Source: Fusobacterium sp. (GTDB lineage Bacteria; Fusobacteriota; Fusobacteriia; Fusobacteriales; Fusobacteriaceae). Taken from it: a stretch of 64,000 nt of DNA. Made by a program: the position numbers and the translations under genes. The notes under the pieces were generated by a model. That model searched no databases, had not been told where the DNA came from, and saw only the letters and a list, made by a program, of their open reading frames with translations. Shown one piece after another: positions 56,959 to 64,000 of the stretch. The stretch spans positions 1-64,000 of the forward strand of contig NZ_JAGIRL010000021.1 of assembly GCF_019012925.1 (NCBI RefSeq). Direction: 5' to 3'. Positions within the stretch are counted from its first letter, which is position 1; each line of letters begins with the position of its first letter.

Positions 56959-59900
56959 TTATTTAAAATATTTAACTCCATTTTCAAATATTTTCTGCTC
57001 TTTATTTCCTACAATATTCTTAAATACATTATTTCCAAATCTCTCTGTATGTCCCATTTTTCCAAATACTCTTCCATCTGGAGATGTTATTCCCTCAATT
57101 GCAAATGTAGATCCATTAGGATTGAATCTAAACTCATTTGTTGGTTGACCATCTAAGTTTACATATTGAGTTGCTACCTGTCCATTTTCAAATAGTTTTT
57201 TAACTACTTCATCACTTGCAAAGAATCTTCCTTCACCGTGTGATACTGCTATTTCAAATTCTGAACCTGTCTCTATTCCAGCTAACCAAGGTGATTTGTT
57301 AGAAGTAACCTTAGTTGTTACCATTTGAGAAATATGTCTACCTATCTTATTGAATGTTAATGTTGGTGAGTTTTCAGTTATCTTTCCTATCTCTCCATAT
57401 GGTAGTAATCCTGATTTTATAAGAGCTTGGAATCCATTACAAATTCCTAAAATAAGTCCATCTCTCTCTAAGAATTTATGTATAGCTTCTGCTATCTTAG
57501 GGTTAGTTAATACAGTGGCTATAAATTTACCTGAACCATCTGGCTCATCTCCAGCACTGAATCCACCTGGGAACATCAAGATTTGTGAGTTATTTATCTC
57601 TTTTACCATCTTCTCTATGGAATCATTTATGTACTCTTGATTCAAGTTTCTAAATACCAATATATTTGCCTCTGCTCCCGCTTTTTCAAATACTTTTGCT
57701 GAGTCATACTCACAGTTTGTTCCAGGGAAAGCTGGAACTAATACTCTTGGTCTAGCTATCTTGTTCTTACATACTATTATCTCTTTTTTCTCATATGGTG
57801 TCCAAATATAGTTTTCAACCTTTTCAACTGTCTTATGTGGAAATACTGGGAATAACTTATCTAACCAAATTTTTTCTCCTTCACTCATATCAAGTGAAAC
57901 ATCTCCTACAACCACTTTATATTCTGATATTGTCTCTCCCAATAACTGAACATTCTCTCCAGTTAATTCAACAGTTGACTCAACTACAAATGTTCCATAT
58001 CCCAATTTAAATAACTCATCACCTAAATCAGATATCTTTGCTCCTATTCTATTTCCAAATGTCATCTTACTTATTGCTTCTGCTATACCACCATTTTTCA
58101 ATGTAAGAGCTGAGATGATATTTCCTTCTACTATATTTTTATGTACAAACTCAAAATTCTCTTTTAACTCCTCTATATTAGGCATATAGTTTTCTAACAT
58201 ATGATATTTTATTAAATATATCTTATTTCCAGCTTTTTTAAACTCTGGTGATATTACAACACTTGCTTTAACAGGAGTTACTGCAAAGGAAATTAGTGTA
58301 GGTGGTACATGTATCTCATTAAATGTTCCACTCATTGAATCTTTTCCACCAATAGCTGGTATTCCAAATCCTCTTTGTGCCTCTATTGTTCCTAATAAAG
58401 CTGAAAATGGTTTTCCCCAGTTTTTAGAACTCTGTCCCAATTTTTGGAAATACTCTTGGAATGATAATCTTACAGTTTTATAATCTCCTCCTACAGCTAC
58501 TAATTTAGCTAAAGATTCAACTACTGCATAAGCTCCTCCGTGAAATTGTGACCAAGAAGAAAGTACAGGATTGTATCCCCAAGTAATTGCAGAAGCTGTA
58601 TCTGTCTCACCTTTTAATAGAGGTATCTTCTGTACACTTACATCTGTTGGAGTCATCTGATATCTTCCACCAAATGGCATTAAAACTGTTGTAGCTCCTA
58701 TTGTTGAGTCAAATATCTCCATCAATCCTTTTTGTGATGCTACATTTAAAGAAGAAAGCATATTATACCATCTCTCTTTTAAATCCTTACCTTCATAAGA
58801 AGATTTTACAAGTGGATTCTCCTCTAATTTTACATTCTCTACTTCCACTTCAGTCTCTTGAGTTACTCCATTAGTATCTAGGAACTCTCTAGATATATCC
58901 ACTATTTTCTTACCTTTCCAATTCAATACAAGTCTATTTGTATCAGTTACTTCAGCTACTACTGTTGCCAATAGGTTTTCTTTATTTGCCAACTCTATAA
59001 ACTTTTCTCTATCTTTAGCTTCAATTACTACTGCCATTCTCTCTTGTGACTCTGATATTGCTAACTCTGTACCACTAAGTCCCAAATATTTAGTAGGAAC
59101 TACATCTAAATTTATATCAAGTCCTGGAGCTAACTCTCCTATTGCTACTGATACTCCTCCTGCACCAAAGTCATTACATTTCTTTACAAGTCTTGTAACC
59201 TCTGGATTTCTAAATAATCTCTGAATTTTTCTCTCTTCTGGTGCATTTCCTTTTTGTACCTCTGCTCCACAAAGTCTCAACGAATCATCTGTATGCTCTT
59301 TAGAAGATCCTGTCGCTCCACCACAACCATCTCTTCCTGTTTTTCCGCCTAATAATACTACTATATCTCCTTTTGAAGCATTTTCTCTTCTTACCCAGTC
59401 AGCTGGAACAGCTCCAACTACAGCTCCAACTTCCATTCTCTTTGCCTTGTATCCATCGTGATAGATCTCAGCAACATGTCCAGTTGTCAATCCTATCTGA
59501 TTTCCATAAGCTGAATATCCAGCTGCAGCTCCTGTAGTTATTTTCTTTTGAGGTAATTTTCCTTGTAATGTATCCTCTAATTTCTCCAATGGATTTCCAG
59601 AACCAGTAACTCTTATTGCTTGGTATACATATGATCTTCCAGATAGGGGATCTCTTATAGCTCCTCCTAAACAAGTAGAAGCCCCTCCGAATGGCTCAAT
59701 CTCAGTAGGGTGGTTATGAGTCTCGTTTTTAAACATAAGTAACCATTTCTCTAATTTTCCATCTACATCTACATCTATATATACTGAACATGCATTTATC
59801 TCATCAGAAACCTCTAAGTCATCTAGTTTTCCTGTCTTTCTCATCTCTTTTCCACAGATAGTTGCCATATCCATAAGTGACATATATTTCTTTTCGATTC

Positions 59901-60687
59901 TATCTTGATGTACAAATTTTCTAACTTCTACATACTTATCAAAAGCTCTTTGTAAAGTCTCTCCAAATTCACTCTTAGGGAATACAACATTTTTTATTCT
60001 TGTTTCAAATGTTGTATGTCTACAGTGATCTGACCAGTAAGTATCCAACACTTTTATCTCAGTCTCTGTTGGATCTCTTCTTTCAGTATTTTTGAAGTAC
60101 TCTTGAACAAAAGCTATATCTGCTAGTGTCATTGCAAGACCAAGCTCTTTTCTAAATTTCTCTAACTCATCTCTATCATACTCAATAAATTTATTGAATA
60201 CAGGAACCTCTTGTGCTTTCTCTCCCTCTTCGATCTCCAATTTTTCAAGAGATTTTTCTCTCATCTCCACAGGGTTAATATAGTATTTTTTTACTCTCTC
60301 TAACTCAGAATCTGAAAGATCTCCCTCTAATACTATCACCTTACCACTTGTTACTGTTACATTCTCGTTCTTATTTGAGATAAGATTTAAACATTGCATT
60401 GCTGAGTCAGCTCTTTGATCAAACTGTCCAGGTAAAAACTCCACTGCAAAATATTTCCCTTCATTTAACTCTAACTCCTCAGTTACTCTATCTGTAACTA
60501 CTTCTGAAAATATCAATTTTTTTGCAGTCTCTAACTCTGATCTCTCTATTCCAAATATATCATAGCAATTGATCAATCTTATTTTTTTCAATCCTGTTAG
60601 TTGTAAACTCTCTTTTAACTCATTTTCAAGTCTCTTTGCCTCTAAATCAAAGCCCTGTTTTTTCTCAACAAAAATACGATAATTCAT
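56959..60687 (-). CDS. purL: Phosphoribosylformylglycinamidine synthase, single-chain
   Basis: Converts FGAR to FGAM with ATP and glutamine. At 1242 residues it is the large fused form, with N-terminal PurS-like domain, two synthetase halves (DTYWSDHCRHTTFETRI and FKNETHNHPTEIEPFGGAST near 210-340, GGKDSMSGTF later) and a C-terminal glutaminase with FPGTNCEYD, LILGICNGFQ (catalytic Cys) and the SHGEGRF His region. So separate purQ and purS are not needed. ATG at 60687 follows GAGGAAAA; purE starts immediately after its end. 45-base gap after fhs. Confidence 0.96.
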   Translation of the reverse strand: MNYRIFVEKKQGFDLEAKRLENELKESLQLTGLKKIRLINCYDIFGIERSELETAKKLIFSEVVTDRVTEELELNEGKYFAVEFLPGQFDQRADSAMQCLNLISNKNENVTVTSGKVIVLEGDLSDSELERVKKYYINPVEMREKSLEKLEIEEGEKAQEVPVFNKFIEYDRDELEKFRKELGLAMTLADIAFVQEYFKNTERRDPTETEIKVLDTYWSDHCRHTTFETRIKNVVFPKSEFGETLQRAFDKYVEVRKFVHQDRIEKKYMSLMDMATICGKEMRKTGKLDDLEVSDEINACSVYIDVDVDGKLEKWLLMFKNETHNHPTEIEPFGGASTCLGGAIRDPLSGRSYVYQAIRVTGSGNPLEKLEDTLQGKLPQKKITTGAAAGYSAYGNQIGLTTGHVAEIYHDGYKAKRMEVGAVVGAVPADWVRRENASKGDIVVLLGGKTGRDGCGGATGSSKEHTDDSLRLCGAEVQKGNAPEERKIQRLFRNPEVTRLVKKCNDFGAGGVSVAIGELAPGLDINLDVVPTKYLGLSGTELAISESQERMAVVIEAKDREKFIELANKENLLATVVAEVTDTNRLVLNWKGKKIVDISREFLDTNGVTQETEVEVENVKLEENPLVKSSYEGKDLKERWYNMLSSLNVASQKGLMEIFDSTIGATTVLMPFGGRYQMTPTDVSVQKIPLLKGETDTASAITWGYNPVLSSWSQFHGGAYAVVESLAKLVAVGGDYKTVRLSFQEYFQKLGQSSKNWGKPFSALLGTIEAQRGFGIPAIGGKDSMSGTFNEIHVPPTLISFAVTPVKASVVISPEFKKAGNKIYLIKYHMLENYMPNIEELKENFEFVHKNIVEGNIISALTLKNGGIAEAISKMTFGNRIGAKISDLGDELFKLGYGTFVVESTVELTGENVQLLGETISEYKVVVGDVSLDMSEGEKIWLDKLFPVFPHKTVEKVENYIWTPYEKKEIIVCKNKIARPRVLVPAFPGTNCEYDSAKVFEKAGAEANILVFRNLNQEYINDSIEKMVKEINNSQILMFPGGFSAGDEPDGSGKFIATVLTNPKIAEAIHKFLERDGLILGICNGFQALIKSGLLPYGEIGKITENSPTLTFNKIGRHISQMVTTKVTSNKSPWLAGIETGSEFEIAVSHGEGRFFASDEVVKKLFENGQVATQYVNLDGQPTNEFRFNPNGSTFAIEGITSPDGRVFGKMGHTERFGNNVFKNIVGNKEQKIFENGVKYFK

Positions 60688-60732
60688 TTTTCCTCCTGAA
60701 AATTTTAATATAGATTCCTTTTAGTAAATTAT

Positions 60733-62397
60733 TTAAAATAGCCCTTCTATTTTCCCATTCTCATCTATGTCTATCAACTCTGCTGCTGGTTTTTTAGGTA
60801 GTCCAGGCATATCTATTATATCTCCTGCCATAGCGACAATAAATCCTGCTCCTGCTGAGATTCTTAACTCATTTATAGTCACTGTAAATCCTGTTGGTCT
60901 TCCTATTAGTGAAGCATTATCTGATAAAGATTTTTGAGTTTTTGACATACAAACTGGTAATTTTCCATATCCTAACTCATCTATTGTCTTTAGCATCTTT
61001 TTAGCTCCACTGCTAAACTCTACACCTTCAGCTCCATATATCTCTTTAGCTATCAGTTCTATCTTCTCTTTTATACTCAAATCCAATGAATACAATGGTT
61101 TATACTCATCTTTTCCCTTTTCAATCTGTTCTAGCACTTGGTTGGCAAGGTCAATTCCTCCCTCTCCACCTTTTGCCCAAACGTCACATAAGGCAACTGG
61201 AACTTCCTGCTTTTTACAGTGCTCCTCTATATATTTTAACTCTCTATCTGTATCACTAACAAATCTATTGATAGCTACAACTACTGGTAAACCATATTTT
61301 TTCATATTCTCAATATGCTTATCTAAGTTTGTAATTCCTTTTTCTAAAGCTTCTAAACTCTCCTCTGAAAGCTCCTTCAATCCACCGTGATGTTTTAAAG
61401 CTCTAACTGTTGCAACTATAACAACACAATTAGGTTTTAGATTTCCTTTTCTACACTTTATATCTAAAAACTTCTCTGCTCCTAAATCTGCAGCAAATCC
61501 AGCTTCTGTTATTGCATAATCTGAAAGTTTCAATGCTAACTTAGTTGCAAGTATCGAGTTACATCCATGAGCTATATTAGCAAATGGCCCACCGTGAATA
61601 AATACTGGTGTGTTTTCTAATGTCTGTACCAAATTTGGTTTTAAAGCTTCTTTTAATAGTGCTGTTACAGCTCCCTCTATTTTTAATTCTCCCACTGTTA
61701 GAGCCTTTCCATCTCTAGAGTAGCCAAATACCATATTTTTTATCTTATCTTTTAAATCCATAAGTGAATTAGCTAAACATAAAGCTGCCATTATCTCTGA
61801 AGCAACTGTGATTTGGAATGATGATTCTCTTGGAATTCCATTAGCTTTTCCACCTAAACCTATCACTACATTTCTCAATGCTCTATCATTCATGTCAACT
61901 ACTCTCTTCCAAGTAATTTTTGTTAAATCAATATTTAAAGCATTTCCTGAGTTAATGTGATTATCTATACAAGCTGCAATCAAATTGTGTGCAACACCTA
62001 TAGCATGAAGATCTCCTGTAAAGTGAAGATTTATATCCTCCATAGGAATAACTTGAGAATAACCTCCACCAGTAGCTCCTCCCTTCATTCCAAAGACAGG
62101 TCCCAATGATGGTTCTCTAAGTGCAGCTATAGATGATTTTCCAAGTCTATTTAAAGCTTGTGTCAATCCAACTGTCACTGTTGATTTTCCCTCTCCAGCA
62201 GGTGTAGGAGTAATTGCTGTTACCAATATTAATTTTCCATCTTTTTTAGCTTCTAACTCTTTTAGTACCTCTAGATTTACTTTAGCCTTGTATTTCCCAT
62301 ACTGTTCAATACTATCTTCACTAAGTCCTATCTTTTTAGCTATCTCCATAATATTTTGAATTTTTGCTTCCTGTGCTATTTGAATATCAGTCTTCAA
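60733..62397 (-). CDS. fhs: Formate-tetrahydrofolate ligase
   Basis: ATP-dependent formylation of THF, giving the 10-formyl-THF used by PurN and PurH. The 554-residue protein has the P-loop-like [17 protein letters not shown] (about 60-76), the signature [23 protein letters not shown] and [16 protein letters not shown]. The start codon is TTG at 62397 behind GAGGAGGAG; no ATG fits. As the first gene of the purine operon it couples formate/one-carbon supply to purine synthesis and is controlled by the composite leader upstream. Confidence 0.96.
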   Translation of the reverse strand: MKTDIQIAQEAKIQNIMEIAKKIGLSEDSIEQYGKYKAKVNLEVLKELEAKKDGKLILVTAITPTPAGEGKSTVTVGLTQALNRLGKSSIAALREPSLGPVFGMKGGATGGGYSQVIPMEDINLHFTGDLHAIGVAHNLIAACIDNHINSGNALNIDLTKITWKRVVDMNDRALRNVVIGLGGKANGIPRESSFQITVASEIMAALCLANSLMDLKDKIKNMVFGYSRDGKALTVGELKIEGAVTALLKEALKPNLVQTLENTPVFIHGGPFANIAHGCNSILATKLALKLSDYAITEAGFAADLGAEKFLDIKCRKGNLKPNCVVIVATVRALKHHGGLKELSEESLEALEKGITNLDKHIENMKKYGLPVVVAINRFVSDTDRELKYIEEHCKKQEVPVALCDVWAKGGEGGIDLANQVLEQIEKGKDEYKPLYSLDLSIKEKIELIAKEIYGAEGVEFSSGAKKMLKTIDELGYGKLPVCMSKTQKSLSDNASLIGRPTGFTVTINELRISAGAGFIVAMAGDIIDMPGLPKKPAAELIDIDENGKIEGLF

Positions 62398-62424
62398 TTT
62401 CTCCTCCTCAAATCCTTTCTAATT

Positions 62425-62474
62425 AAAAAGGTCTAAGTACACACTAATGCTTTGCATCAGTACACACTTAGACC
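62425..62474 (-). terminator. Attenuator hairpin ahead of fhs and the purine operon
   Basis: On the minus strand a 21-bp stem forms between 62454-62474 and 62430-62450 with an AAA loop, including several G-U pairs that only work in the minus-strand RNA. Five U follow (62425-62429). It lies 33 bases before the fhs start, so read-through is required for expression. Confidence 0.88.
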
Positions 62475-62567
62475 ATTAAATTTACCTATTCTTATATTTA
62501 CAATTATGCCTTTGTTAGATTTCAGATTATATATTATATTTCTCTTCTTCTTTTTAACAAATAGCAT
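62457..62567 (-). CDS. Possible leader peptide (36 residues) ahead of fhs
   Basis: ATG at 62565-62567 follows GGAGG with 6-base spacing and opens a 36-residue frame (begins MLFVKKKKRN, ends GLSVY) whose TGA at 62457-62459 lies inside the first arm of the attenuator. A ribosome reaching this stop would cover that arm and block termination. This repeats the pyr leader design. A chance frame cannot be excluded in such AT-rich DNA; the good ribosome site and stop placement are the support. Confidence 0.45.
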   Translation of the reverse strand: MLFVKKKKRNIIYNLKSNKGIIVNIRIGKFNGLSVY

Positions 62568-62588
62568 TTCTCTCCTCCATAGCATTTT

Positions 62589-62599
62589 TCATATATACC
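62589..62599 (-). promoter_or_regulatory. Putative switching strand of the purine riboswitch
   Basis: On the minus strand this 11-mer (GGTATATATGA) is perfectly complementary to TCATATATACC at 62685-62695, the 5' strand of the aptamer's P1 stem and its junction. It could displace P1 when no ligand is bound, and it lies just upstream of the leader-peptide ribosome site. Confidence 0.5.
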
Positions 62600-62633
62600 A
62601 AAAGGAATGACAAAAAAGCATCTTGTCAAACAA

Positions 62634-62696
62634 CTCATAGCGGTTAATTTAGGGTCAACCGTAGAAACTCCTGACCATATTACAGGTATATATGAG
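62634..62696 (-). promoter_or_regulatory. Purine (guanine-type) riboswitch aptamer
   Basis: Minus strand: P1 CTCATA (62691-62696) with TATGAG (62634-62639), loop AATATGG, the core GTTTCTAC, and a P3 stem CGGTTGA/TTAACCG closed by CCCTAAA. These are the conserved parts of the purine class. The base before TATGAG is C, as in guanine/hypoxanthine-binding members. Compared with Bacillus xpt, one position on each side of the inner end of P3 seems missing. It precedes fhs and the purine genes, as expected. Confidence 0.88.
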
Positions 62697-62718
62697 ATAT
62701 ATTTTTTTCTATACATCT

Positions 62719-62747
62719 AGAATAACATAAAAGTTAATTTTTGTCAA
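62719..62747 (-). promoter_or_regulatory. Promoter of the fhs-pur operon
   Basis: Minus strand: TTGACA (62742-62747), 17-base spacer, TATTCT (62719-62724). Transcription would begin near 62712, about 16 bases ahead of the aptamer. No clear terminator for aroQ lies between 62748 and 62814, only AT-rich sequence. Confidence 0.75.
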
Positions 62748-62814
62748 AATAAAAACTTTTTTTAATGCTTTTTATTTTTTTTAATGTTCTTTGTGTATTT
62801 TTTGTTCTTATTTC

Positions 62815-63255
62815 TTACTTTTTACTAAACATACGACAAAAATACTCTAACCCCATAACATAACTGTCAACACCTAACCCAGATATCTGACCTACACAAG
62901 CTGCAGCTGTATAAGATATTTTTCTAAAATCCTCTCTTTTATGGATGTTTGAAAGGTGTACCTCCAATGTTGGAATCTCAATACTTTTTATAGCATCAAA
63001 TAAGGCTATGGAAGTGTGAGTATACGCTCCAGGATTTATAATTACCCCATCATATTTTTCAAAGTATGCTCTTTGTAAAATATTGATCATCTCTCCTTCA
63101 ATATTACTTTGAAAAATATCCAAGCTTATCCCTTTACTCTCTGCTATATCTTTCAGATAATTACACATATCTGCATAATTTTGATGTCCATATACTTCCT
63201 TCTCTCTTATCCCTAAAAAATTTATATTTGGACCATTTAATATCATTATCTTCAT
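62815..63255 (-). CDS. aroQ: 3-Dehydroquinate dehydratase, type II
   Basis: Dehydrates 3-dehydroquinate to 3-dehydroshikimate in the shikimate pathway. The 146-residue protein has LNGPNINFLG near the N-terminus, SNIEGEMI, INPGAYTHTSIAL and EVHLSNIHKREDFR with the catalytic His, all typical of the dodecameric type II enzyme; VGQISGLGVDSY follows. Its ATG overlaps the aroE stop (ATGA), so the two genes are translationally coupled. Confidence 0.95.
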   Translation of the reverse strand: MKIMILNGPNINFLGIREKEVYGHQNYADMCNYLKDIAESKGISLDIFQSNIEGEMINILQRAYFEKYDGVIINPGAYTHTSIALFDAIKSIEIPTLEVHLSNIHKREDFRKISYTAAACVGQISGLGVDSYVMGLEYFCRMFSKK

Positions 63256-64000
63256 AATTTTTCTCCTCTTAGTTCCTTCTCTACCAACTCTTCTAACTCC
63301 TCTACCAAAGCTCTATCTACCGTGATTCCTTTCCATATTTCATCACTTTTTATAGCTTGGTTTACCAGCATTGAAACCCCGTTTACACATTTTAATCCAT
63401 TTTTTTTTGCCAATCTTAGAAATTCTGTATCTGCTGGATTGTATATTAAATCTATAGCCATATCAAAACGTTTTAATATATCCTCAGTTACAGGTGAGTT
63501 AAGAGTATTTGGGTACATTCCTACTGGAGTCGTATTGATTAAAATCTCTCCTCCTATTATATCTTCATAAGAAACTACCATTATGTTTTTAAACCTTCTC
63601 TTTAATTCAGCTTTTTTGCTCTCTACATCTCTAGTTACAACAACTATCTCTTTAGCCCCTAGATCATTTAAAGCTACAATTACTGATTTGGCAGCTCCTC
63701 CACTTCCCAACACATAGCAACTCTTCTTACTTATCTCTACACTGTGCTCCTCTAACATCTTTATAAATCCAAAATAATCACTGTTGTAACCATAAGTTTT
63801 CCCATCTTCTATCCTTACCAAATTGATAGCTCCTATCTTTTTAGCCTCTTCTGATATATAATCTAACTCATCTAATAATACCTCTTTGTATGGAATTGTA
63901 ATATTAAATCCTACTACATCTTCAGCTCTCAATTTTTTTAAAATATCTTTTTCATTCTCTATCTCATATAAAGAGTACTCTCCTGATAAGTTTAATTTTT
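63252..64000 (-). CDS. aroE: Shikimate dehydrogenase (N-terminus cut by window edge)
   Basis: Reduces 3-dehydroshikimate to shikimate with NADPH. Visible parts: GFNITIPYKEV with the catalytic Lys, GAINLV, the Rossmann loop VLGSGGAAKSV, INTTPVGMYPN, and LIYNPADTEFL. A TTG within the gene (63932) would give a 226-residue product, but the frame stays open through KLNLSGEYSLYEIENEKDI to the window edge, so the true start lies outside, roughly 25-35 codons upstream judging by family length. Confidence 0.93.
   Translation of the reverse strand, partial: KLNLSGEYSLYEIENEKDILKKLRAEDVVGFNITIPYKEVLLDELDYISEEAKKIGAINLVRIEDGKTYGYNSDYFGFIKMLEEHSVEISKKSCYVLGSGGAAKSVIVALNDLGAKEIVVVTRDVESKKAELKRRFKNIMVVSYEDIIGGEILINTTPVGMYPNTLNSPVTEDILKRFDMAIDLIYNPADTEFLRLAKKNGLKCVNGVSMLVNQAIKSDEIWKGITVDRALVEELEELVEKELRGEKL

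Noticed and set aside
59468..59674. 68-codon minus-strand frame inside purL
   Set aside because: It is another frame of the same strand within a fully conserved part of PurL.
62534..62716. 60-codon minus-strand frame ahead of fhs
   Set aside because: It overlaps the promoter region and the whole purine aptamer, and its product resembles no family; the RNA structure explains the sequence better.

Overview
The window is AT-rich, densely coded DNA that looks like a Fusobacterium chromosome. Support for this: genes of an outer-membrane-bearing organism (an outer-membrane barrel, periplasmic binding proteins, a periplasmic CbiK) combined with Firmicute-like enzymes and controls (single-chain PurL, Fe-S type PurF, PyrDB/PyrK, yybP-ykoY, purine and B12 riboswitches, strong GGAGG ribosome sites). 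The genus is inferred from gene content; the species is not determined. No tRNA, rRNA, CRISPR array, prophage or origin was seen.

Layout: 1-169 is the right end of an IS200/IS605-type element (last codons of tnpB plus its omega-RNA/right-end hairpin), abutting a small exported protein (176-532). 577-3171 is a P2-type cation ATPase read leftward behind a yybP-ykoY (Mn2+) riboswitch. 3421-8856 is a complete pyrimidine operon, transcribed as pyrB-K-D-F-C-E, preceded by an attenuator overlapped by a 41-residue leader peptide that was not annotated as an ORF. 9131-10102 is an orphan ThiB-like binding protein. 10166-12816 is a heme/siderophore/B12-type ABC importer, divergent from a cobalamin-riboswitch-controlled, signal-peptide-bearing cobaltochelatase CbiK (13229-14167).

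The centre (14323-49611) is a two-gene operon: a 1307-residue outer-membrane beta-barrel protein followed by one uninterrupted 31.3-kb reading frame for a 10,444-residue exported protein. I counted 23 divergent tandem units in it, each closing with a GEVEDY-type signature, followed by DUF11-like domains and a terminal SdrD-B-like module. I regard this pair as a candidate giant surface-fibre system and the most notable content of the window.

The right side is a purine operon read leftward: fhs-purL-purE-purC-purF-purM-purN-purH-purD. Fhs supplies the 10-formyl-THF used by PurN and PurH. Its leader combines a guanine-type purine aptamer, a possible 36-residue leader peptide and a 21-bp attenuator hairpin, echoing the pyr leader. 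The window ends in aroQ and a truncated aroE.

All calls come from reading sequence and translations by eye; no database search or folding program was run. Family names rest on visible motifs and remembered family features.
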